A stretch of 64,000 nucleotides of DNA from Volvariella volvacea V23 (Eukaryota; Basidiomycota; Agaricomycetes; Agaricales; Pluteaceae), in NCBI GenBank assembly GCA_000349905.1, contig KB722736.1:302609-366608 (forward strand), given 5' to 3'. A program made the position numbers and the translations under genes. The notes under the pieces were generated by a model that was not told the origin of the DNA, searched no databases, and saw only the letters and a list, made by a program, of their open reading frames with translations. Shown here piece after piece: positions 22,011 through 36,456 of this stretch. Numbering within the stretch: the first letter of the stretch is position 1; each line of letters starts with the position of its first letter.

Positions 22011-23294
22011 CTAACCACAGTAAATGTTGGCTGGGTAACGTACATGCTTGTCCACCCTCCACCCTCCTGCATTAAATCCAAAATCATCAATTATCTTTTT
22101 CGCAGTACTAAATCCTCCCCTTCCATCGTTGAATGCCACATACACGCCATCATCACCAAAACCGACGATATCAGCTTGTCCATTCCCAGTAAAGTCGGCT
22201 AGGAATCTCGGGTTTATATCAATATGCCATCCAGAATTATATCCAAAATCCCTAAGTACGAGCCTTGGAGCCTGGAACGTGCCGTCACCATTGTTGTAGG
22301 ACACATATACACCTGCGTCCCAGAAACCAACAATATCTCCACGCCCATCACCCGTGAGGTCAGCGATGAACCGTGGATGCTTTTCAACATACCAGCCCTT
22401 CGCATATCCAAAGCCATCCAGGACTTTCTTCTTCGGCTGGAAGGAACCATTGCCATTGTTGAATGCCACATATACACTGTCGCCTCCAAAACCGATAAGG
22501 TCTACCGTACCATCTCCGGTCAAATCGGCAACGAAACGAGGGTGTTTCTCTACAGTCCATCCAGCTGAAACACACCCGAAATCCTGGAGGACAGTTTTAG
22601 CTGCGCGAAACGTCCCATCGTGGTTGTTAACCGCCACATAGGTGCCAGTATCAGAGAATCCAATGATATCAGGGTATCCATCGCCGGTGGTATCAGCAAG
22701 GAAGCGAGGATGCTTCTCGATTCTCCATCCCGTTGTATATCCAAAACCCTCGTAAGCGAGAGTAGAAGGATCGAAATTCCCCCCACCACAGTTCAGTGCA
22801 ACATGAACGCCCGAATGGCCAAATCCTACAATATCAGCCCTACCCGTCTTCCTGAGATCACATAGTAAACGAAGACTCGTGTCAATGTGCCAGCCCCCAG
22901 CGTTATATCCGAACTGCTTTGAAACCAATCTCGGCGGTTGAAATCTGTTGTTGTTGTCGTTTAGGGAAATGATGACACCATCATCACCGAAGCCAACGAT
23001 GTCGCCAGTCCCATCACCAGTTATGTCCGCGACGACGCGAAGGTGCTTTTCGACCCTCCAGCCCTGTTGGAAAGTGCCTGATGAATACCCAAATTCGTTT
23101 AGGACCAGTTGTGCTTTGGGGTTTATAGTGTTGCGTAAGACGAAGACGCCCTTTTCGCCGAATCCAATGATATCCGAGCAGCCTTTAGGACGGGTTTGGG
23201 GTACTATCAATGGTGGGGCGATAATGAATGACGGGTGAATACGTCGATAGGAGTTCAATGCCAAGTACGTACCTGTCGTCTGACTAGGCGCCAT
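22011..23294 (-). CDS. PVL-type propeller lectin, copy 5
   Basis: Model complement(join(22011..23203, 23273..23294)), 404 residues. MAPSQTT is followed by a phase-1 intron (gtacgt...tgatag), then V-P-Q-T-R-P-K-G-C-S-D-I-I-G-F-G. Seven blades end R-Y-P-A-N-I-Y-C-G. The sugar-site motif is intact in blades 1, 3 and 7, varied in blade 4 (W-T-V-E-K-H) and blade 5 (W-Y-V-E-K-H), and degenerate in blade 2 (W-H-I-D-T-S) and blade 6 (W-H-I-D-I-N), in parallel with copy 4. No signal peptide. The most diverged aromatic-basic motifs of the cluster are found here. Confidence 0.9.
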   Translation of the reverse strand: MAPSQTTGTYLALNSYRRIHPSFIIAPPLIVPQTRPKGCSDIIGFGEKGVFVLRNTINPKAQLVLNEFGYSSGTFQQGWRVEKHLRVVADITGDGTGDIVGFGDDGVIISLNDNNNRFQPPRLVSKQFGYNAGGWHIDTSLRLLCDLRKTGRADIVGFGHSGVHVALNCGGGNFDPSTLAYEGFGYTTGWRIEKHPRFLADTTGDGYPDIIGFSDTGTYVAVNNHDGTFRAAKTVLQDFGCVSAGWTVEKHPRFVADLTGDGTVDLIGFGGDSVYVAFNNGNGSFQPKKKVLDGFGYAKGWYVEKHPRFIADLTGDGRGDIVGFWDAGVYVSYNNGDGTFQAPRLVLRDFGYNSGWHIDINPRFLADFTGNGQADIVGFGDDGVYVAFNDGRGGFSTAKKIIDDFGFNAGGWRVDKHVRYPANIYCG

Positions 23295-23990
23295 GGCTCC
23301 TACAAGAATTGAATGAGAGTGGTGGTGGTACTGAATAATTCACTTATCCGAGACTGCAGGATTGTGATGCTCCCTTCCTTCATCGTTCACAGCTAAAAGT
23401 GAAGCGTGGGACGATCAGGAGGCCATGATGGTCAGGTGGTGTGCTAGCCAAAGGCGATCACCTTCCAAAAATATCACGAGTATGTCCCCTCTCTCCCTTG
23501 AGCATTTCACCTCGAGGCATCATGACTCCGATTTGAAGCTCGTCGAATTCCTAAGACCCCATGGACAAGATCATTCTCCGAAAATTTCTATTCATCACTC
23601 GGTGCTTAGCACTATACGAAAATTCCGCGATTTGCCACATGTTGAGTAAATTAATCTAAATCTGAGCCAAATGGAATATTGAAGACACTGCCGACGCTCA
23701 TAAAGCGCTATCGTCAAGAGTACTCGCTTTCATCACCCAGCCGGTCAGACGCAGCATTATTAGCGTGTTCCGTGGTCAATCAGGTAGATGTGCTGTACTT
23801 GGGCTCTGTCTACTTCGCGGTTATATGACCTGTGTCCTTGTCACCAGAGGACGGCAGATCGATCCATCACATCCGACAATGACTGGTGCACCCTGACGGA
23901 TGGAACCCAGCAATCTTCAGATGATGCATCACCCGGTAATGTCGCCCTCTCACCTGTATTTGGTCATGCTACTTAGGAAGCGCACCTTCT
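23295..23990. repeat. Duplicated upstream block, right copy
   Basis: Upstream region of lectin copy 5, colinear with the block upstream of copy 4 (see 20997-21664). The duplication unit therefore contains the gene plus about 700 bases of 5' flank. Confidence 0.6.
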
Positions 23991-24047
23991 TTTTTGGTCT
24001 CAAAGAAACAAGAATCCCTCGGATGACACACGACACTTGGACACACC

Positions 24048-24115
24048 GGTTAGGGTTCGGGGTTAGAGATTTGGGTTAGGAGGTTTGGGGTTAAAAAGTT
24101 TAGGGCAGGGTTGTT
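24048..24115 (+). repeat. Degenerate telomere-like TTAGGG tract
   Basis: About 65 bases contain several ggtta/ttaggg-type units (ggttagggtt, ggggttagag, gggttagg, ggggtta, tttaggg) with variable spacers. Fungal telomeres are TTAGGG repeats, so this resembles an old interstitial telomere-like sequence. It lies at the edge of the lectin block. Confidence 0.45.
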
Positions 24116-28091
<3,976 letters not shown>

Positions 28092-30252
28092 CCAGGGTGC
28101 TAGGTGGTGTAGAGCGGGATAAGCCGTAGCCTTTGATGATTCCCTTCCGATGTTGACTATTCTAAAACAAGTGGTAACAATGCTAGGACTATTGCTATCT
28201 CCTAATATTAGGCTCGTAATTAGTTCTGATTGACATGGTCGTAGGGCACGATGTTCCAAAACTGGCTGGCATCCTCTGTTCACCCTTCCAACTGAGCTGT
28301 GCTTGTTCCTTCTATTTGTCTTCTAGACCGGTCGTATTGACATTCCAAATGGAAATGTGTACCGAAGAATTGATAGCAAATGTAACGAAGGGGTCGGAGC
28401 ATTAATCCTTTATGGTTGTGTGTATTCGGGCAAGAATGATAGGTGTACTAGCAGGAAACTCTTTCCAAACGCCGTGCTTCGGTGGTAATCGACTACGCTG
28501 TCATATATTTCAGTGTAACTAACGGCGACTGAGTTAGGCCATAAAGAGGTATCATCGAGTTATGGCGAAACCGTTAAGATATAACACTTGTTCCAAGGAA
28601 GGTATATCGTACAGCGGATTAGTAGCTGTGCAGTTGGCGCGAATGATCGGGAGAGAGGTGTCCGAGTTTCAGATGAGATTGGGAGATAGCCATGGTGTTA
28701 ATTAGTCTCCCAGCAGCAAAAAACGGTAGAGTGAAAGAGATATGTGTACGACAATAATGGGCTATCGCAGCCATTATTCAAGGATAATCTGGAGAGAGGT
28801 GGCACAGTACTGTCAGCTGGCGGGCACCGCCGAACGCGAATCCAACGGATCGACATATCCCTTTATGACAAATTAAGAAATGAAAGGACAGGTTGATGAG
28901 CATTGGGTGGCATGCCGTGGGTTGCGGAGTTTAGCTGGTCCTTGATGCTATCAGCCGCAGTCTCTGGGCGTTGAGGGATTGGCAATATAGATGAGAAAGT
29001 TGCTCTCGCTTTTTGACTATACTGAGTAAACAGTAATTGGGATTACAATGATGGCGTTCCGAAAGATTCAGGGTAAAGTACAACTTTCCTTTCAGGGCAT
29101 TAGAGATTTAGGCGCACGTGCTTGATGAGTATGCGACCACCCTGGATCTGGCTTCAGAAAATGAGAATTCGATGAGAGCCAATGTCTAGTATATTTCCAA
29201 ACACTTCATCGTGTGAGTAGACACCTTTTGAGGAGCAGAGAATTGGACAGCCACCTATTGTGAAAGAATAAGGCAGCTTTCAGAGTTGACCTGTGTACCC
29301 CGCTACCATGCGATGTCGTCGTAGTTGGCTTTGTATCTCGAGGACGAGCACAAAATTAGTCAAAATTTTGAAACAAATGCCAATATCTGGGCGGCGAACT
29401 GGCCTAGGGACTTTGAAGGGCATCAGCGTGAAGCTAGCCAAAGCGGTGCGCCTTTTCCCGAGTGGCACTGAGTTAGCTTTCGTTGATTAACAAAAGAAAT
29501 TGGTGAATTCAAAGGATGATTCGGAGATTACAGATCCTCTTATTGACTTACCTTAAAGGCAAGTGGAATACCTCAATAGCTTCTAGAAAAACCGAGCCAC
29601 CAAGTCGCTGGATTAGGCTGTGAAAAGCAAGTCTACCTTCAACCTACTCTAAACGGACGGCATTCAAACCAGCAAAGCCACTCCTTAGGGTTTATGAGGC
29701 AGTGAGAGCTCTCTTCGAAGGATTCCTGGAAGTACGAGGGACAATATGTGATCAAACCATTTTCACAATGGGAAAACGAGGAGCCGACGTTTTAGGTTGC
29801 ATTACCGAAGTGTGTAGCTGGGGCTGTCTGCAGTAGCCTGCATTCGTCTCTCGGAAGATAGCCGCGGCTCCTAATTTCAGTTCCTGGTCCAATTTCGGGG
29901 CTGAAAATTGTGTGCTTCGTGGCCTTAGGAACACTCCTAAGGGTATGTTAACACTCTGATGATATCGGCTATTACCCATGGGCACCACAAGTCAGTCCGG
30001 ATCGTTTTCCTTGGAACATGAGGCAACGAGCGCAATGTAGGAGCTTTTCCATTCTCGGTAATCTGTCCTTGTTCTTTTGAGTTCAGCTCCCGGCAGGCCC
30101 CCGTTTGCAAGGTGTTTTCTTTTGTTTTTCAATTTTAGGCGGCACCTCATATCAGGGATCGAGTGGCGGTCTTGTTGACTTTGCCGTGCCATATGTGAAA
30201 AGGGTGACACGCCCTATGAAGTTTGTGCAGGTTTGAAATTAGAGGTGCGAGG
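28092..30252. other. Long gene-poor interval
   Basis: About 2.2 kb with no convincing exon series on either strand; all frames are short and overlapping. No tandem repeat or mobile-element terminus noticed. Confidence 0.45.
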
Positions 30253-30260
30253 TATATAAA
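30253..30260 (+). promoter_or_regulatory. TATA-like element of the F-box gene at 30412
   Basis: tatataaa lies about 150 bases before the ATG. Confidence 0.45.
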
Positions 30261-30411
30261 TTAGCCTTGAGCCCCGCTGACTTGGTAGGCAACCTCCCCG
30301 GCTCCCATCGAGCTCTTGGTACGTGTGATTGTACCTTTCCCGGAACCGTCAGCACTAATACGTCCCCACACGCAGGTTGCAAGGAGATAAATCTTCTCAA
30401 CTAATGCACAG

Positions 30412-31863
30412 ATGTATCGTCGTACCACCGGCACAGCTCTCCAAAAACTACCGAATGAAATTCTTTGCAAAATATTCCTAACCGCCACACACCAAGACAA
30501 CAGCGCGTATGAAACCACCATCACCCCACTTCTGCTCTCCCACGTCTGCAGGTGGTGGAGAGAGCTCGCACTCACCACTGGCAGTTTGTGGACGCAGATT
30601 TTAATTACTTTCCCTACTTCTCAATCCCAAATGGCCCGATCCATATCAGCCCTTGCGCGCTCGAATACGTATCCCCTTCACATTCTCCTCGACCTTCGCG
30701 ATCCCTCTTGGGGCTGGCAGGAAGCGAGCCACCCATTCCGTTGGCAGGATATGGAATCCATCCTACGACTCCTGCTGCCCCATATTTCACGATGGCGTCG
30801 AGTAGAAGTATACACCGATACGTGGGCACCCCTTTTTACGTTCCTGTGGCACACCAAGCGCGTCGGTTCTGCATCTCAACTTGAACACCTCTCCCTCAAC
30901 CGTTGCAATGCGTTTTTTGTGGGAAGAGGGCAATCCTTTCAACCGGAGTCGATGGCCCAGCCAGTTCAGCTTTTCAATGGAGAAGCCCCTGTCCTACGTG
31001 AGGTCGTCTTGTCCGGCGTCCACGTAGACTGGAGCACGTCGCCTCTCAAGGGATTGGTGGAGCTGGAACTCAAGTACCACGCGAGGAACGTCATGCCTAA
31101 CCTGGGCCAATTTCTCGCCATGTTAGCCGCTTGTCCGCAGTTAACGAAGCTCGCAATCGTAGGATGGGGTCCCAAGCTTGAAGGACCTGGTGACTCGACG
31201 GATCAAGGGCTTGGACCCACCACGTTATCTGATCAGGAGAGCGGATCCAATCGGATTGTTAGGTTGGGATCACTGAAGACCTTCATTTATGGATTTGTGG
31301 ACTCGGACTACGGAGTGAGGTTGTTGTCCATCTTATTCTTCCCCGCTCTTGAGTTCCTCTCAATCGAAGACGTCGGTCGTTCTGTTGATCCTCTTCAGCC
31401 GGAGGATGCTACGCCGCTATTTGGATCTTTAGCTTCTTGCCGCAGAAACAGCATATCCTTCCTATCCTCTCAATCGAGTTACTGCTGCTTCTCCTGCCAC
31501 CTTTCGACGCTCACTCATCTCGAACTCATTGGCATTCGAGCCAACCAGGAAACGCTCGCACGATTTTTTGTCAAGCTTTCAGCACTCGAAAGACTTCACT
31601 TAGTAGATATCGGCTCTGACACCCTTTCCGCATTATTCGCTCCTGATGATTTCGGTGGGCTATCCTGTCCAGGACTGGTAAGTCTAGAGATATCAGGGAA
31701 CTCGGATCTAGGCACCCTTTCGGACTTGTTGGGTACCAGGCTAAAGGAGGATACTCACCCTTTCCCTACTACCACAATCACCCTTTCGGATGCAGAGAGT
31801 GTATCTGACGAGTTGCGGGCGAAGCTGAGCAGGCCCAGTACTGCCGTGGTTCTCCGCGATTAG
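30412..31863 (+). CDS. F-box/LRR-type protein, intact
   Basis: Single exon, 483 residues. The N-terminus holds an F-box-like motif: L-Q-K-L-P-N-E-I-L-C-K-I-F at about residues 10-22 and L-L-L-S-H-V-C-R-W-W-R-E-L-A at about 41-54, then S-L-W-T-Q-I. The remainder has leucine-spaced segments (L-E-H-L-S-L-N-R-C, L-V-E-L-E-L-K-Y, L-T-K-L-A-I-V-G-W, L-T-H-L-E-L-I-G-I) typical of the degenerate LRR part of agaric F-box proteins. Expected role: substrate-recognition subunit of an SCF ubiquitin ligase, substrate unknown. This family is hugely expanded in mushroom genomes. No frameshift seen. Confidence 0.8.
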   Translation: MYRRTTGTALQKLPNEILCKIFLTATHQDNSAYETTITPLLLSHVCRWWRELALTTGSLWTQILITFPTSQSQMARSISALARSNTYPLHILLDLRDPSWGWQEASHPFRWQDMESILRLLLPHISRWRRVEVYTDTWAPLFTFLWHTKRVGSASQLEHLSLNRCNAFFVGRGQSFQPESMAQPVQLFNGEAPVLREVVLSGVHVDWSTSPLKGLVELELKYHARNVMPNLGQFLAMLAACPQLTKLAIVGWGPKLEGPGDSTDQGLGPTTLSDQESGSNRIVRLGSLKTFIYGFVDSDYGVRLLSILFFPALEFLSIEDVGRSVDPLQPEDATPLFGSLASCRRNSISFLSSQSSYCCFSCHLSTLTHLELIGIRANQETLARFFVKLSALERLHLVDIGSDTLSALFAPDDFGGLSCPGLVSLEISGNSDLGTLSDLLGTRLKEDTHPFPTTTITLSDAESVSDELRAKLSRPSTAVVLRD

Positions 31864-32813
31864 GGGGTGTTAGGCATCTGTAGAAATTTGCATGCGCCAC
31901 TTTTGACGTGAAGTCGACCCCAGAGACCCTGCTTTCGTATTTTCGTACTTCATTTCTGATCTCTTATTAGTCTGCAAACTGAATAGAACCAGCGACACAT
32001 GAGCGCATTTTTTTAAGCCGTGTATCCGCTTTCTCTATGTGAAAGATACAAGAATGAATGTAACTCGTACCTATTTTGTACTGTATAGAATATAGATTGT
32101 TGAATGCGGTGATCCGTTTTCCCTCGTGCATGCGACGTTCTTAACAGGGAACAAAGGTGGGCTTGCTGACGGAACCTTTGGGAGATTTCATATCCTTGCT
32201 TCCCTGACTGAGTGTCGTAATGGCAGTCCGATTTCATCAATCTTCGGGTACAGGCCACGAGTGCTGTTTAACTTGGGTGCCACCCAACTCGACGAAACTG
32301 TCAATAAGTCTTGTCTCCAATGCCAAGCCTGACAACACAGCCAGATGAGATACGGAAGTTACTTGGATAAGGTATCCACAATGAGTCATGGGTCGGAGGG
32401 CTGCGATGACAGGAAATGACATGTGTACCCACATAGACAGGCTTGTACTCTATCACCCATACGAGCAGATGGTGATGGAAATTTTGAGTGGGGATCTTAT
32501 ACACGAGGCTGACCTCAATGGTACAAATGGATTTGCAAGCGAGCTATCTTCACAAGTGGTCCTGCGGGGCTAGATGTGCACATTGACTTGTTTCATTCGA
32601 TTTAAGGCGTCCGAACTGCGCACCCAACACCGAAAGTGTGAGCTATCGATTCAGCCCAAATCATTTGAGTGGGTCCTAGTTTACATTTAGATCAGCAAAT
32701 ACAATAGATAAGACTTAAAAACGTCCAATCGCAGGCGAGTAAGGTGATTATATCGATTATATCTCAGTGGTGATCACACTCTCCTGTCACACCATGAGAA
32801 CAACCACACGAAT
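31864..32813. other. Intergenic interval between convergent F-box genes
   Basis: No coding pattern recognised; both flanking genes end here. Confidence 0.45.
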
Positions 32814-33910
32814 TCATCGGATAACGAACGTACTGAAATACTTCATCAACCCGAAGTGCTCTTGCCCGACAGAAGGTTCCCCATATGAACGAACTTCAGG
32901 TTCGTCAGACCCTCTCCGCCATATCCATGCTGTGTTTGTATCGTTAGACATGATCTCTAGATATGCCAGGGTGGTACACGTTTGAAAGATCTCCTGAGAA
33001 ACTTCGGGATAATTGGAGAATCCAGCCAGGAGCATGATATACAGCTCCTCAAGACAAGGAAGCTGTGCGAGATCTGTCAAGAAGTCGTCCGTCGCCTAAA
33101 CAAGAATAAATGGTATTAGTAAATCTGATAACTGTGCTAAAGGAGGTATAGCTGAACTGAATGAGCAAAGATCTTTAGTCGCCGCAGATTGCTGAGATAC
33201 GGAATGAGATCGTGTAAGCATGTGTCGAGGTATACCATGTAAATGAAGTATTCGAGCTGCCGTAGGCTTTCCAAGAAGGCGGGAGCAAGACGCTCGATGG
33301 AGGAGAGTTGATCCGTACAATATACCCAGGATATTGCCCTTTTAGGAACCAATGCTTCTGCTACGTGTGAACAGCAGTTAAGGTGGGTGAGATTAGGGAG
33401 CATGCCGGGGGCGATGTTGGGAGAAGTGCACCAATGTAGGGAGAGGGTGCGAATCTCCGGCTGGGATTCTAGAAACGGAACAAGGCTGCTGTCCGTGCAG
33501 TAATTGCTCCAGAAAAAAGCACGAAGACGAAAAGTGCACTGCGGCAGCGCGCGAAGGATGTCCCTGAGATTTGACTGTGCAATTCTCCCACAACTAAATG
33601 CGAATCGTTCGAGGTTGACCATGGATATAAGAGCAGTGAAGAGCATGCCCCAGATGTCCTGTGGGATAACAGTCGAATGAGGGGTGAAGTAGAACTCTCG
33701 GACCTGTCGGGCGTGCCAGGGTGATGACGCCAGAATTGGAATGACGAGGCAATACCGACTCTCGGTGCGGAGTTGAGGAATTACCCTGAATATCAATTGT
33801 TGGGCCTCATAACGAAACGCCTGGCAAACCAATGAAAGGGCACATAAATCCGAGCGCTCCGAAACGTATTGGGCGATGTGCTGGTAGACTGTCTCTGGGA
33901 GTGAGGGCAT
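32814..33910 (-). CDS. F-box/LRR-type protein, two exons
   Basis: Model complement(join(32814..33095, 33158..33910)), 344 residues. The F-box-like start L-P-E-T-V-Y-Q-H-I-A-Q-Y-V and L-S-L-V-C-Q-A-F-R-Y-E-A-Q-Q-L-I-F-R (about residues 4-40) is the 'later-type' F-box of agarics. It is followed by regularly spaced leucine segments (L-R-D-I-L-R-A-L, I-R-T-L-S-L-H-W-C, L-T-H-L-N-C-C, L-R-R-L-K-I-F, L-E-E-L-Y-I-M). The intron is phase 0 with a weak donor (gttcag) and good acceptor (gtttag); without it a stop comes six codons later. The degraded copy at 34273-35015 keeps the same C-terminal block, which supports the second exon. Probable SCF adaptor with unknown target. Confidence 0.7.
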
Positions 33911-34272
33911 GAAGGATCTGGTCCAACGTTGATGGGGTGAATGTTACCCACTGTCGTAGGACTTCCATTCCCACGATTTGATGCCGGTACCCCGCCAGTC
34001 CCGAGTCACTGTCCAAGCGACGAACCTGATACAGATAAGCGACATTGTATTTATCAAAGCAATTGGCGCGCTGGATCTTGGAGGTGCATCAGTATATGAG
34101 AATCATGATAGCGCTACCTTCAGAACGAGGTGGGGTACATATGCCTGTCTACAATCAGCGTTAGGGCAGTATAGTATGCTTTGTGTATAAGCAAGCGTAC
34201 CGAAGTAAGCAACAGATCCAAAATAGAGACTTTGGTGGTCCAGTCTCTAGCTCGCCGGATTGCCTGTATCGT

Positions 34273-35015
34273 CTAATTAGCACGGAACTCGTAGTTATGA
34301 TAAACTTTAAGTAGATCAATGTCGGGATAAAAGACCTCTTGAGCCACTTCTACGCGATCGAAGTCCATGTACCTGATCAATACATAGAGTTCTTGCAGAC
34401 GTGGTAGGCAAGTGACAATACGCATAGTCATCCACTGTGGTATGAGGGTACATGCAAGTATGCCTGATCAGCATGAGGGAGGCAGACTAAATCAGCGGGG
34501 TGTGAAAATGCGAAACAACGCAAATTCGTGAGATACAAAACTTACTGTCGAAACTCCTCGTATGTGGGAACATTCAAGTGAGACATTCGATATCTCGCAG
34601 GCTGTCCGGCGATGACTTCAAGATGTCAAAGATGTTAAACTATAACTCTCCGGCGCTTAGCCCTGGGCTGAGTTGCAGTCGACAGCAAGAGTGAAGGTCG
34701 GCCATGGACTGCAGCGCTGGAAAAAGCAATTATAATGCAATATTTGAGGATGGATAGATGAAGCCGCGCATTTGAAGTGAGTGCCAGGGAGAAGTCGCGA
34801 GAAGAGGGAGGTTGAAACTGGAGGTTGTACGCAGTCGCACAGTATAGCGGAGCGATGACTTGGAAAAGGCGCCAACGACTCGGAGGCTCATAGCGGTGTG
34901 AACGGTAAGTCAAAGAAAGCTCGTGGAGGTCTTCTCTTTCGGTTAGATGTTCTGCAATGTGTTGATAAATCGTTACAGGAAGAGGCGGAATCCAACATCG
35001 CCATGCCGTAAGCAA
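34273..35015 (-). pseudogene. Truncated F-box copy related to the gene at 32814-33910
   Basis: The first part (35015 to about 34800) reads L-P-V-T-I-Y-Q-H-I-A-E-H-L-T-E-R-E-D-L and L-S-L-T-Y-R, clearly parallel to the intact neighbour, then loses similarity. A separate piece at 34440-34273 reads C-L-P-R-L-Q-E-L-Y-V-L-I-R-Y, matching the neighbour's second exon. The central LRR region is missing or unrecognisable and the frames do not join, so this is a decayed tandem duplicate. Confidence 0.6.
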
Positions 35016-35675
35016 TTGCTACCACCTCAGGGTCGCACATACTCACAATAAGATATTAGCGCTCGTGGGGCGGATGTCCTATAATTGTGTTCAAGTGCGG
35101 GAGAAGTTGGAATACGCCGTTGGGCTACGTATGTAGTTAAGACTTCAAAAAAAGGGGAAATCTCAACACACTCGTAATCAGTAAATGAGTCTTACCTTTT
35201 TCTTGATTTCAACAGGCAAAGCGCAGCTATACTATCAAAATCTTTTACCTATGTGTTTTGAATGGGTCAGCGCCCGCTATCCTCGTCCACTCTGGGACTC
35301 CCAGACGACTAGTAATAGAGGTCGAAAGGCGTGGGCGTCTAAGGGTTTGATGGGCACGTGATGTTCATGCGCCAGGGGCATATGCTTGGAAAAGCTTATT
35401 CCACATCCCCCACTACCGCGCGGTCACAAGAATCTTCTGGGAGTCGTTTTGGCTCTTTTTCAATTTAATGGAGTTGAAAAATGCATCCATCGTCGCTCTT
35501 TCTGCTCCCTGGGTCTCCAGTCCCTTACTATACTTGCTGCTACTGAAGGCTTTCCACCTTCAACAACGGATATAAAGACTGCAAACATGTACACGAGCTA
35601 TGATCGACGACGAGATCGCATCTGGAACTCTAAACAATTGAACTTCGTGTCTGCCGGAACTCCCTCGCCCCCATT
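35016..35675. other. Intergenic interval
   Basis: No coding pattern or repeat recognised between two F-box remnants on opposite strands. Confidence 0.4.
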
Positions 35676-36456
35676 ATGCGCGTTCCTCAGGATGTCCTAC
35701 TAGACATAATCGTGGAGCGCCAGAGCAGCTTTGAGCCAGGATTCTAAAGTGGATCAAAGTAACCCACGTTTGCCAATTGGCGCACTCCAGCATTGGAATA
35801 CTGTCAGTGCTGGCTTCCGCTACAGGTCCCGATGTAATTTATGCCTTTTCTGAGCTTTCGCTTCCTTTCCTTTCCATCCTCACTATTTCTGGGAGTGACG
35901 GTGATTGTATTCACTTCATCATTCATACTGCCTACCCCTCTGTAAGACAGCTCAACATAGACTCTATGCCATTTACCACGCCCCTGCAGGACAAAGCCTA
36001 TTCAAAACTCTGCGCGAGCACTTCGCTTCTCAACACGGAATAGTTGCTTCCCTTGTCGATGTCCGTCGGGGTGAATCTGTCATTGATGATGCGTGGAGAC
36101 ACTGGACCGATGATATAGGCCCATATCTTGACTCCACAATTCCATATTTTCCTCTCGACTACGTGCAATACCTCCAACTCGACTTCTATGATGTATACAT
36201 CAAAGACCCTACTTCGGTCCTAACCCAATTGGCCACAATCAAGGAACTTACGGTTAAATACCCGGTTGCCCTGAATTCCGTACTTGACTGTATCACAACG
36301 TGTCAATGCAACCAATTCTTCGACAAGGAGAGCTTCGATTACAATACAAGATTCCACGAAAGGCACCTTTGGCTTGCGCACCTTGCCAGAAATTTACAGA
36401 ATCATTCTTTCCGAATCTCCGTACACTTTGATGCATCTCAAGCCAGTCGGTCTTGA
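35676..36456 (+). pseudogene. Broken F-box/LRR-type gene
   Basis: The ATG at 35676 starts M-R-V-P-Q-D-V-L-L-D-I-I-V-E, an F-box core, but a stop follows after about 24 codons. Another frame continues W-I-K-V-T-H-V-C-Q (the usual next F-box element) and a leucine-rich segment to about 36040. A third frame carries the C-terminal part L-V-D-V-R-R-G through L-D-Y-V-Q-Y-L-Q-L to 36456. The H-W-R-x-x-A motif is missing and the protein would be far shorter than family members, so deletion as well as frameshift is likely. Confidence 0.5.

Noticed and set aside
17927..23294. Reading the repeats in the lectin genes as a CRISPR-like or tandem DNA repeat array
   Set aside because: The roughly 165-base periodicity is the coding repeat of a beta-propeller; codons drift while the protein pattern stays.
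28092..30411. Mobile element in the long gene-poor stretch
   Set aside because: No transposase or reverse-transcriptase motif, terminal inverted repeat or long terminal repeat could be seen by eye.
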